DNA of 11,692 nt from Phycisphaeraceae bacterium (GTDB lineage: Bacteria > Planctomycetota > Phycisphaerae > Phycisphaerales > Phycisphaeraceae). The DNA lies in the NCBI GenBank assembly GCA_020850375.1, contig JADZET010000144.1, positions 1 through 11,692 of the forward strand. Direction: 5' to 3'. Shown in pieces: positions 1-5,815 of this stretch (position 1 is its first letter; each line of letters starts with the position of its first letter). Both the position numbers and the translations under genes were made by a program. The notes beneath the pieces were generated by a model that was given only the letters and a program-made list of their open reading frames with translations, was not told where the DNA came from and did no database searches.

Positions 1-125
1 CCGAGGTGCTGCCAGAAGTTGATCTGGAAGGACTCGAAGCCGTGGGGGATGATCTGGCGGATGTAGTTGGCCGTGTTGGGGCCGCGGCCGGCGAGGGTGC
101 CGATGCGGAGGTCGGTGTGGGACAT
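1..125 (-). CDS. Sugar phosphate isomerase/epimerase-like protein, 5' end only
   Basis: Only the first 41 codons are inside the window; the gene continues past the left edge. The protein begins MSHTDLRIGTLAG and goes on through a PNTANYIRQ stretch to HGFESFQINFW. This resembles the first beta-strand and helix of planctomycete TIM-barrel sugar phosphate isomerases/epimerases (xylose isomerase-like fold), in which a start of the form 'RIGTLAG...' followed by '..Q.NFW' is typical. That family assignment is from memory and rests on a short segment, so the substrate cannot be named. The ATG at 125 is preceded on its strand by AGAGAG about 5 nt upstream, a plausible ribosome site. The gene is divergent from the glycosyltransferase at 389. 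Its first 13 codons recur at 1762-1800, where no intact gene follows. Confidence 0.6.
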   Translation of the reverse strand, partial: MSHTDLRIGTLAGRGPNTANYIRQIIPHGFESFQINFWQHL

Positions 126-137
126 GGTTCACTCTCT

Positions 138-155
138 TGGTACGGATGGTACGGA
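138..155. repeat. Two tandem 9-bp repeats in the isomerase 5' leader
   Basis: TGGTACGGA occurs twice head to tail (138-146, 147-155), followed by TG. It sits 13-30 bp upstream of the isomerase-like ATG, between the possible -10 and the start codon. It could be a protein-binding site or a chance slippage duplication; nothing else in the window repeats it. Confidence 0.6.
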
Positions 156-187
156 TGCTGGGTGTCAATGAGACTGGACAGGGGCGT

Positions 188-217
188 ATTATCTGTCAGG
201 AGTCTCCTTTGCACCAA
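188..217 (-). promoter_or_regulatory. Possible sigma70-like promoter for the isomerase-like gene
   Basis: On the - strand GATAAT (193-188) matches the -10 consensus at 5 of 6 bases. It is preceded at 18 bp by TTGGTG (217-212), which matches only TTG of the -35 box. It lies about 63 bp upstream of the ATG at 125. The weak -35 makes this tentative. Confidence 0.3.
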
Positions 218-300
218 CGGGCTCGGGGAACCGGTCGCGGGGCGGGGGGATCACCGACATCTGGTCGTGACGTCGTCGTCGTCTGCGGATGCGAAAATGA

Positions 301-329
301 TTGACAGGTAAGAGCATGGCCGGTAGCAT
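301..329 (+). promoter_or_regulatory. Sigma70-like promoter for the glycosyltransferase
   Basis: TTGACA (301-306) is a perfect -35 consensus. After a 17-bp spacer comes TAGCAT (324-329), which matches TATAAT at 4 of 6 bases. This would put the transcription start near 336, giving a leader of about 50 nt before the ATG at 389. A perfect -35 with optimal spacing in GC-rich DNA is a reasonable call, although housekeeping promoter rules in this phylum are not well tested. Confidence 0.5.
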
Positions 330-388
330 TCGGGCCAGAATTGTCTGCACATGGGCATGTTGGTCTCGGTCGGACGTCGGAGTGATTC

Positions 389-1720
389 ATGTTGTCGTCA
401 TGGCTGGCGAAGTCCATGGATTTTGTCGCGGCGCAGCCCTGGGTCGTCGACCGCAGGGTGTGCTGGGCGGCCGCGGCCATCCTTGTGGCGTCGATCGCGC
501 TGCGCGTCGTCGTGATCGCCGCGGCCCATCCCAACCTGGTCAGTGATGCCAGGGACTATCGCTCCTACGCGATGAATCTCGTGCAGACCGGCACGTATGC
601 GCAGACCTATGAGGAGGGTGAGACGGAGGTCTACAAGGGGTTCACGTTCCGGGCGTATCGCCCGCCGGGCTACGCGATCCTGCTGGCGGGCCTGTATGAG
701 GTGTTCGGGGAGTGTTTTCGGTCGGCGCTGGCGGTCAACGTGATGGCGGACGTGGTGACGGAGGTGTGCTTTTTTCTGATTGCGTTGCGTTTGTTCGGCG
801 GGGGGGCGGCGGTGATCGTGCTGAGCCTGCTGGCGGTGCACATCGTCTGGACGCCCAACCCGATGAGCGAGTCGGTGTACACGGCGATGTCGTCGCTGCT
901 GATGGTACTGCTGGTGTACGAAGGTCCCACGCGTTCGGCGGGCAGCGCGGCGGCCTTCGGGCTGCTGCTGGCCGCAGCGTTGTTCACGCGGCCGATCACC
1001 GTTTTTGTGCTGCCGCTGCTGGGGTGGAAGTTCGCGCGGAGCGGGTTCGCCCGCCGGCAGTTGATGCTCGCGGCGCTGGTGCTTATGCCGTCGGTCGTCA
1101 CGCTGGGCTGGTGGACGTACCGGAACTACCGTCTGTTCGGCCAGGTGGTGGCCTTCACGACGAACCTCGGCGCGAACTACTCGATGCACCTGGGGATCAA
1201 CCGGGACGAGTGGTTCACGAAGATGCGTCAGGCGGGGCTGAATGAGGCGGAGATCAACGCTGAGTTTCTCCGGATGGAGCGTGAGGTGTGCCTGGAGCGT
1301 CCGGGGTTCTGCGTGTCGCTGGTGGGCCGTCAGGCGGCTGGACTCTTCTCGATCGCCCCGTGCTTCGAGGTGTATTACGGGCTGTGGGAGATGATCCTGC
1401 CCGGGGGCCCGGGGTCGAGTCTGGGCGCGCAGTTGCACCGCGCCGCGTTCCGGCTGTACGGCCCGACGTACCTGCTGGCGGCGATGGGGGTGCTGATCCT
1501 GGCGATCCAGCGAAAACGACTGGGCGGGGTGTGGACGCTGATGATTTCGTACGTGGTCATTCACGCGATCCTGTCGCGAGGGGACATGCGGTATGCCGCG
1601 CCGATCTACCCCATGATGTGCCTATTCGCGGCGGCCTGTCTCTGGATGTTGAGCGTTGATCTATTCCTGTCGAGTTCGTCCGACGGGCCGGCTGAGATCA
1701 GTCCTCCCACCGCCCGTTGA
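389..1720 (+). CDS. GT-C membrane glycosyltransferase (ArnT/PMT_2-like)
   Basis: A 443-residue multi-pass membrane protein, probably an undecaprenyl- or dolichyl-phosphate-sugar dependent GT-C glycosyltransferase acting on the outer face of the inner membrane. After the first membrane helix (about 25-45) comes a loop with SDARDYRSYAMNLVQTG: D53 and D56 are the likely catalytic or metal acidic residues of this fold. YRPPGY (90-95) follows, the usual GT39-like motif before the next helix. Later come TRPITVFVLPLL, WWTYRNYRLFG with an NLGANYSMHLGIN segment, and a near-terminal RGDMRYAAPIYP, matching the 'R..RY..P..P' end of the family. The length suits the short members. The start is supported by GGAG (379-382) 6 nt before the ATG. 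It stands alone between the isomerase-like gene and its remnant; acceptor and donor cannot be told. Confidence 0.75.
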   Translation: MLSSWLAKSMDFVAAQPWVVDRRVCWAAAAILVASIALRVVVIAAAHPNLVSDARDYRSYAMNLVQTGTYAQTYEEGETEVYKGFTFRAYRPPGYAILLAGLYEVFGECFRSALAVNVMADVVTEVCFFLIALRLFGGGAAVIVLSLLAVHIVWTPNPMSESVYTAMSSLLMVLLVYEGPTRSAGSAAAFGLLLAAALFTRPITVFVLPLLGWKFARSGFARRQLMLAALVLMPSVVTLGWWTYRNYRLFGQVVAFTTNLGANYSMHLGINRDEWFTKMRQAGLNEAEINAEFLRMEREVCLERPGFCVSLVGRQAAGLFSIAPCFEVYYGLWEMILPGGPGSSLGAQLHRAAFRLYGPTYLLAAMGVLILAIQRKRLGGVWTLMISYVVIHAILSRGDMRYAAPIYPMMCLFAAACLWMLSVDLFLSSSSDGPAEISPPTAR

Positions 1721-1802
1721 TTTCCAGACGTTCGATTCGGCGGCGTGATCCTGGCCATGACGCCGGCGAGGGTGCCGATGCGGAGGTCGGCGTGGGACAT
1801 GG
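1721..1802 (-). pseudogene. Remnant of a second isomerase/epimerase 5' end
   Basis: Positions 1762-1802 match 87-127 at 40 of 41 bases, in the same orientation. Read on the - strand the segment starts with ATG at 1800 and encodes MSHADLRIGTLAG, one residue (T to A) different from the true gene start at 125. Beyond codon 13 the similarity ends abruptly (VMARITPP instead of RGPNTANY). The reading frame then runs into the 3' end of the oppositely oriented glycosyltransferase gene, so no functional product is expected. The left limit of the remnant is uncertain; only 1762-1802 is firmly duplicated. It may be the leftover of a former tandem paralogue, or a product of the event that placed the glycosyltransferase here. 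Confidence 0.65.
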
Positions 1803-1835
1803 GAAACCTGTAAGAAAAGGGGGTGGTGGGAAGAA

Positions 1836-1857
1836 CCTCAAGGACATCAGGTTGAGG
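1836..1857 (-). terminator. Possible terminator hairpin after the ABC-2 permease
   Basis: CCTCAA and TTGAGG form a 6-bp stem around a 10-nt loop. Read on the - strand it is followed by TTCTT and, further on, CCCCCTTTTCTT. It lies about 110 bp past the permease stop. The stem is short and the T run is interrupted, so the call is weak. Confidence 0.3.
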
Positions 1858-1871
1858 CGGATGTTGGCTGG

Positions 1872-1890
1872 TGGCCAGAGCGACTGGCCA
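1872..1890. repeat. Perfect 7-bp inverted repeat downstream of the permease
   Basis: TGGCCAG and CTGGCCA are separated by 5 nt (AGCGA). The hairpin lies between the permease stop and the isomerase remnant. No T-tract follows on either strand, so it may be an RNA-processing hairpin or part of a two-hairpin termination region with 1836-1857. The rest of 1803-1966 holds nothing recognisable. Confidence 0.5.
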
Positions 1891-1966
1891 ATTCCGTCAA
1901 CCAAGCTATCTATTGTTCAAGCTGGAGAATAGGCGTGCAACTTCGCCGACGACGGGGAGCAGGTCG

Positions 1967-3952
1967 TCAGTTCGCCCCGCTGAGTTTGCGGACGGTGTGG
2001 TCGAACTTGGCGGTCATGTCGCGCATGAGGGTGTAGACAACGGCGGCGTAGACGGTGGCGGCGAAGAGGGCGGAGAAGATCATCATGGCCCGGCCGAAGG
2101 AGGGCTCGTCGGCGAAGCCGGCGACGTGCTCCCAGGGGTTGAGGATGGTCAGGAAGTTGGTGGCGGGGCTGAGCGCGTTGGCGAACTGGCCGAAGATGGG
2201 CAGGGAGGTGGCGAGGTTGTAGCCGCAGGCGGCGAGGAGGAAGGTCATCACGGCGACGACGACCAGGGCGTGGACGACGGCTGAGAGGATGCCCTTGGAA
2301 CGCAGGCTCCAGTGCATGCCGATGGCGATGCACAGGGCGAGGAAGGGCGTCAGAAGAAGGAGGAAGAGGAAGGCGGCCTCGACGGGGACGAGGGGGAAGT
2401 GGACGGCGGTGGGTGACCCGCTGCTGGTGTAGGCGACGTCGAAGCGCGGTTTAGCCGTGGGCCATTGCAGGGCCAGGCCGACGGCGGTGTAGAGGCTGAC
2501 CAGGGCGACGGTGACGACGGGGCCGGCCATCAGGACGGTGAGGAAGCTGACGAGGCCGCGGAGCTTGCCCCAGAGGTAGTCGGCGGGTGTGACGGGGGTG
2601 GTGAGCATGAGGTCGAGGGTGCCGTCTTCGCGTTCGCGGCTGACGGCGCCGGCGCTGACGTAGAGGGCGACGAGGGTGACGACGGCGACCTCGAGGAGCA
2701 GGAGGGTCAGGAGGAGGAAGTGGAAGGTCTGGGCGTCGTCGGTTGAGGCGCCGGCGGTCAGGGCGCCCAGGGCGTGGTGGTGGTAGGCGAGGAGGAGGAC
2801 GGCTCCCGCGGCCAGGCAGAGGGCGAAGAAGCCCCAGCGTCCGAGGCGGGAGATGAGGCTTTGGCGCTGGGCGTGGGCCTCGCGCCAGGCGATGGCGTTG
2901 TGCCAGACGGCCTGGGCGGGGCGGGTGTTTTCGATCGCGCCGTTGGCGCCGTTGGTTGGGGTGCGCTCGAGGGCTGAGCTAAGTGATTTCCAGAGGGATC
3001 GGGGCGTGGGTCGGCGGACGCGCCAGGCGCTGTAGGTCAGCAGGACGGCGCTCGAGAGGGAGCACAGGAGCATGAAGCTGGCCAGCGGGTGGGCGGCGTA
3101 GCGTGCCAGAGGGCTAGGGAGGCCGGTCAGGTCCTCGACGGCGGGGACGCGGTAGTCGGGCTGACCCAGGGCGGCCTCGAGGACCAGCAGCGGGTGCAGG
3201 GGTGTGAGCCAGGTCGTTGAGCCCTGGCCCCAGGCGTTGGGGTCGGGCGTCGTCGGTGATCCGGCCTCGGCGGAGTCGGCGGGGGCGGCCCAGGAGGTCG
3301 GCTGCATGAAGGGCAGGTCGCGCAGGACCTGGTCGGCGATGTAGGTCAGGGCAAGGATGGCGACGACGGCGACGACGAAGAAGAAGACGGTCTTTCGTCC
3401 GCCGACGCGTCGGACGGCCAGGGTGATGGCGACGCTGCCGACGAGCAGGGCGGTGGCGGCTGAGACGCCCAGGGAGACGAAGACGGCGCGGACGGGGACG
3501 CCGCCGATGGGGAGGATGACGGCGAAGAGGGGGAGGCTCGAGAGCAGCAGGGCGAGGATGAAGTAGAGCCGGCCGAAGAGGGTGCCCAGGACGATCTGGA
3601 GATTCGAGAGGGGGGTGGTCAGGAGGATGTCGAAGGTCTCGTTGGATTGCTCCTGGCTGATGGCGCCGGCCATGAAGATGGGGGCGAGCAGGCAGATCAG
3701 GGCGACCTGGCCGTAGCTGACGACGAGGAAGACCCATCCGCCGGCCTTGGCCAGCTCGCTGAGGCTGGTGGTTCCGGCCTGACCGCTGCCTAAGAGGGTG
3801 AGGATGACCAGCAGGCACAGGCCGCCGAGGTAGCCGGTCCGAACCCAGTGATGGCCGGCGCGGCGCGAGCCGGCCAGGACGACGCGCTGGACCATGGGGT
3901 TGGCCGGGCCGAGGCGCCAGAGGCGTTGCCAGAGGGCGGACATGGGGGACAT
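1967..3952 (-). CDS. ABC-2 type transporter permease, two-module
   Basis: A 661-residue inner-membrane permease of the ABC-2 class (NosY/GldF-like), which would need a separate ATPase. It has an internal duplication. In each half an N-terminal amphipathic segment (NPMVQRVVLAGSR at 18-30; AVWHNAIAWREA at 348-359) is followed by a coupling motif: AGAISQEQSNETFDILLTTP (about 95-114) and AGAVSREREDGTLDLMLTTP (about 434-453). Several hydrophobic helices follow each copy. A polar, probably periplasmic stretch lies at about 215-285. This layout is common in planctomycete ABC-2 permeases. The first ATG is at 3952 and a second in-frame ATG at 3943; neither has a clear Shine-Dalgarno. No cognate ATPase lies beside it on its strand. 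The nearest ATPase, lptB, is divergent and normally works with LptF/LptG, which this protein does not resemble. The substrate is unknown. Confidence 0.75.
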   Translation of the reverse strand: MSPMSALWQRLWRLGPANPMVQRVVLAGSRRAGHHWVRTGYLGGLCLLVILTLLGSGQAGTTSLSELAKAGGWVFLVVSYGQVALICLLAPIFMAGAISQEQSNETFDILLTTPLSNLQIVLGTLFGRLYFILALLLSSLPLFAVILPIGGVPVRAVFVSLGVSAATALLVGSVAITLAVRRVGGRKTVFFFVVAVVAILALTYIADQVLRDLPFMQPTSWAAPADSAEAGSPTTPDPNAWGQGSTTWLTPLHPLLVLEAALGQPDYRVPAVEDLTGLPSPLARYAAHPLASFMLLCSLSSAVLLTYSAWRVRRPTPRSLWKSLSSALERTPTNGANGAIENTRPAQAVWHNAIAWREAHAQRQSLISRLGRWGFFALCLAAGAVLLLAYHHHALGALTAGASTDDAQTFHFLLLTLLLLEVAVVTLVALYVSAGAVSREREDGTLDLMLTTPVTPADYLWGKLRGLVSFLTVLMAGPVVTVALVSLYTAVGLALQWPTAKPRFDVAYTSSGSPTAVHFPLVPVEAAFLFLLLLTPFLALCIAIGMHWSLRSKGILSAVVHALVVVAVMTFLLAACGYNLATSLPIFGQFANALSPATNFLTILNPWEHVAGFADEPSFGRAMMIFSALFAATVYAAVVYTLMRDMTAKFDHTVRKLSGAN

Positions 3953-3996
3953 GGTAACGGGCGGGGCATGGCGGGCATAGACCCGCGGACCTCGGA

Positions 3997-4017
3997 CCCG
4001 GGCACGTCATGCCCGGG
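3997..4017. repeat. Perfect 8-bp palindrome in the permease/lptB divergent gap
   Basis: Arms CCCGGGCA and TGCCCGGG flank a 5-nt centre (CGTCA) in the 122-bp gap between two divergent starts. It could be an operator for one or both genes, or a dispersed intergenic palindrome: the right half (TCATGCCCGGGCTTG) recalls repetitive extragenic palindromes of some alphaproteobacteria. No clear -35/-10 pair was found in the gap. Confidence 0.6.
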
Positions 4018-4074
4018 CTTGGTCAAGAAAATCGACGGCATGCAGGTTTCGTCGGGGTGGCATAAGATGTCCGC

Positions 4075-4815
4075 GTGTACATCCTCAAGGCGGGCAATCT
4101 GGTCAAGAGCTACGGGGGGCGGCGGGTGGTCGATCACGTCAGCTTTGACGTGTCGGAGGGTGAGATTGTCGGTCTGCTGGGGCGCAACGGGGCGGGCAAG
4201 ACGACGAGTTTTCGGATGACGGTGGGGATGATCAGCCCGGAGGAGGGGCAGGTGATCTTCAACGGGCAGGACGTGACGAGCCTGCCGATGTTCAAACGGT
4301 CCCGACGGGGGATGGGATACTTGGCGCAGGAGCCGAGCGTTTTTCAGCGGCTGACGGTCGAGCAGAACCTTCTGACGATCCTCGAGACGCGGCCGCTGTC
4401 GCGGGAGGAGCGTTTCGCGCGAGCGCGGGAGCTGATGACGCAGTTTGATCTGCTCAAGGTGGCGCACCAGTTGGCGCGGACGTTGTCGGGGGGAGAGCGG
4501 CGGAAATTGGAGATTGCGCGGGCGTTGATCACACAGCCGTCGCTGATCCTGCTCGATGAGCCGTTCTCGGGGGTGGACCCGGTGGCGGTCGAGGAATTGC
4601 AGGCGGAGATCCGTCGTCTGCGGGAGGAGCACCGGATCGCGATGCTGATCACGGACCACAACGTGCAGCGGACGCTGGAGATCGTGGACCGGGCGTACGT
4701 GATTTTCGAGGGCAAGGTGTTCGCGGAAGGGACCCCCCGGCAGATCGTCAACAACCCTCAGGTGCGGAAGCTGTACCTGGGCTCGACGTTCAAGGGGGAC
4801 GAGTTCGATGGCTGA
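4075..4815 (+). CDS. lptB: LptB, ATPase of the LPS transport (Lpt) complex
   Basis: A 246-residue cytoplasmic ABC ATPase. LptB powers LptFG to extract lipopolysaccharide from the inner membrane and push it across the LptC-A-D bridge. Visible elements are Walker A GRNGAGKT (36-43), the Q-loop glutamine at 85 in GYLAQEPSVF, signature LSGGERRKLEIARAL (137-151), Walker B LILLDEP (157-163) with E162, and the switch histidine in LITDHNV (H195). LptB-specific features include LPMFKRSRRGMGYL, DEPFSGVDPVAV, DRAYVI and the VRKLYLG terminus. Walker A has Arg37 where proline is usual. The start is GTG at 4075: it gives the standard family N-terminus, and the nearby ATG at 4067 is out of frame. The Shine-Dalgarno is poor. 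Its stop overlaps the downstream pseudouridine synthase start. Its presence implies an outer membrane of Gram-negative type. Confidence 0.9.
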   Translation: MYILKAGNLVKSYGGRRVVDHVSFDVSEGEIVGLLGRNGAGKTTSFRMTVGMISPEEGQVIFNGQDVTSLPMFKRSRRGMGYLAQEPSVFQRLTVEQNLLTILETRPLSREERFARARELMTQFDLLKVAHQLARTLSGGERRKLEIARALITQPSLILLDEPFSGVDPVAVEELQAEIRRLREEHRIAMLITDHNVQRTLEIVDRAYVIFEGKVFAEGTPRQIVNNPQVRKLYLGSTFKGDEFDG

Positions 4816-5773
4816 GCGCCGTTGGGGAAAGACCAGGCCGTCAAGCGGGCGACGTGCGGCGGAGTCGTTGCCGACCGAGCTGACGGACGCGGCGCACGGG
4901 CAGCGCATCCAGAAGGCGCTGGCCGACGCGGGGGTGGCGTCGCGTCGTGACGCGGAGAAGTGGATCGCCGACGGCCGCGTGAGTGTCAACGGGGTGAAGA
5001 TCGTCAAGCTTCCGGTGTGGATCGACCCGCGGGTCGATCGGGTGGACCTCGACGGGGTGTACCTGCTCGGGCCGCGCCGGCCGGGGCGCGGCTCGGATCG
5101 CGCGCCGGCGGGGAAGAAACGCGCCGGGCCGGGCAAGCTCTGCGTGATGCTCTACAAGCCGCGGCGCGTGGTCTCGACGGTGCGGGATCCGGAGGGGCGC
5201 ACGACCGTCCTGGACCTGCTGCCGGACGAGCTGCTCGAGCATCAGCGGCTCTACCCGGTGGGGCGGCTCGACGCGGACTCGACGGGGCTGATCCTGCTGA
5301 CCAACGACGGCGAGCTGGCGCACCACCTGACGCACCCGAGCTTCGGGGTGACCAAGCAGTACCTGGTGGCCATCCGGGGGCACATCTCGGCGGAGGACGT
5401 CGAGAAGCTGCGCGAAGGATTGATCCTGACACACAAGTCCCCCGCCCCAGGAACCCCCGGTAGCCAATCACCACGCGCCAAGGCGGCCAAACCGGGGCCC
5501 AAGGTGAGGCGGGCGAAGTTCGAGTCGCTGCGGGTGGTGAAGTTCGAGCGTGACGACACGCGCGGGGACCGGACGATCCTCGAGATCACGCTGGCGGAGG
5601 GGCAGAACCGCGAGATCCGGCGTCTGCTGGCGCGATTGGGGCTGAAGGTCCGCCGGCTCAGGCGCGTGGCGATCGGGCCATTGCGGCTCAAGGGGCTGGC
5701 GGTGGGCGAGTGGCGGAGGCTGACGCCCAAGGAGCACCAGATGCTCTACCGGGCGGCGGGGGTGCGGCGGTGA
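4808..5773 (+). CDS. RsuA/RluB-family rRNA pseudouridine synthase
   Basis: A 321-residue enzyme that isomerises a specific uridine in ribosomal RNA to pseudouridine. An S4 RNA-binding domain (about 32-80: RIQKALADAGVASRRDAEKW, then GRVSVNG) precedes the catalytic domain. The latter has YKPRRVVSTVRDPEGR (116-131), the active-site motif GRLDADSTGLILLTNDG with catalytic D155, HPSFGVTKQYLV, and the late motif GQNREIRRLLARLG (265-278). RluB (23S U2605) is the likeliest subgroup, but RsuA or RluE-like activity cannot be excluded, so no symbol is given. An unusual Pro/Lys-rich insertion (about 210-236) interrupts the catalytic domain between helix and strand, and a basic spacer (about 88-110) follows S4. 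The ATG lies inside the lptB stop region (ATGGCTGA overlap), suggesting translational coupling. Confidence 0.85.
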   Translation: MAERRWGKTRPSSGRRAAESLPTELTDAAHGQRIQKALADAGVASRRDAEKWIADGRVSVNGVKIVKLPVWIDPRVDRVDLDGVYLLGPRRPGRGSDRAPAGKKRAGPGKLCVMLYKPRRVVSTVRDPEGRTTVLDLLPDELLEHQRLYPVGRLDADSTGLILLTNDGELAHHLTHPSFGVTKQYLVAIRGHISAEDVEKLREGLILTHKSPAPGTPGSQSPRAKAAKPGPKVRRAKFESLRVVKFERDDTRGDRTILEITLAEGQNREIRRLLARLGLKVRRLRRVAIGPLRLKGLAVGEWRRLTPKEHQMLYRAAGVRR

Positions 5774-5784
5774 TCTGCTGAATT

Positions 5785-5809
5785 GACCGCACCGCACACG
5801 TTGCCGGTC
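5785..5809. terminator. Possible weak hairpin between convergent genes
   Basis: GACCG (5785-5789) and CGGTC (5805-5809) can pair around a 15-nt loop in the 42-bp gap between the convergent pseudouridine synthase and sigma-factor stops. On the + strand it is followed by GAGCGTTTATT. The short stem and long loop keep this tentative. Confidence 0.2.
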
Positions 5810-5815
5810 GAGCGT

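Noticed and set aside
198..208. Short palindrome AGGAG-T-CTCCT as an operator
   Set aside because: Five-base arms are too short to separate from chance, although it lies near the possible isomerase promoter.
398..1564. Long open frame on the - strand opposite the glycosyltransferase
   Set aside because: It is Arg/His/Gln-rich without domains, typical of an antisense shadow in GC-rich coding DNA.
1716..1740. Faint similarity of 1716-1737 (GTTGAT...TCGA) to 18-39 of the isomerase gene, suggesting the remnant extends with an internal deletion
   Set aside because: Only about half of the bases match beyond the first six, and it overlaps the glycosyltransferase stop; this is within chance for GC-rich DNA.
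1762..1802. Direct repeats at 87-127 and 1762-1802 as ends of a mobile element
   Set aside because: There is no transposase, no terminal inverted repeat and no target duplication; the repeat is coding sequence of the isomerase start.
3790..5136. Long - strand frame spanning the permease start, the divergent gap and lptB
   Set aside because: It crosses three annotated elements, has Arg/Pro/His-rich shadow composition and no recognisable motif.
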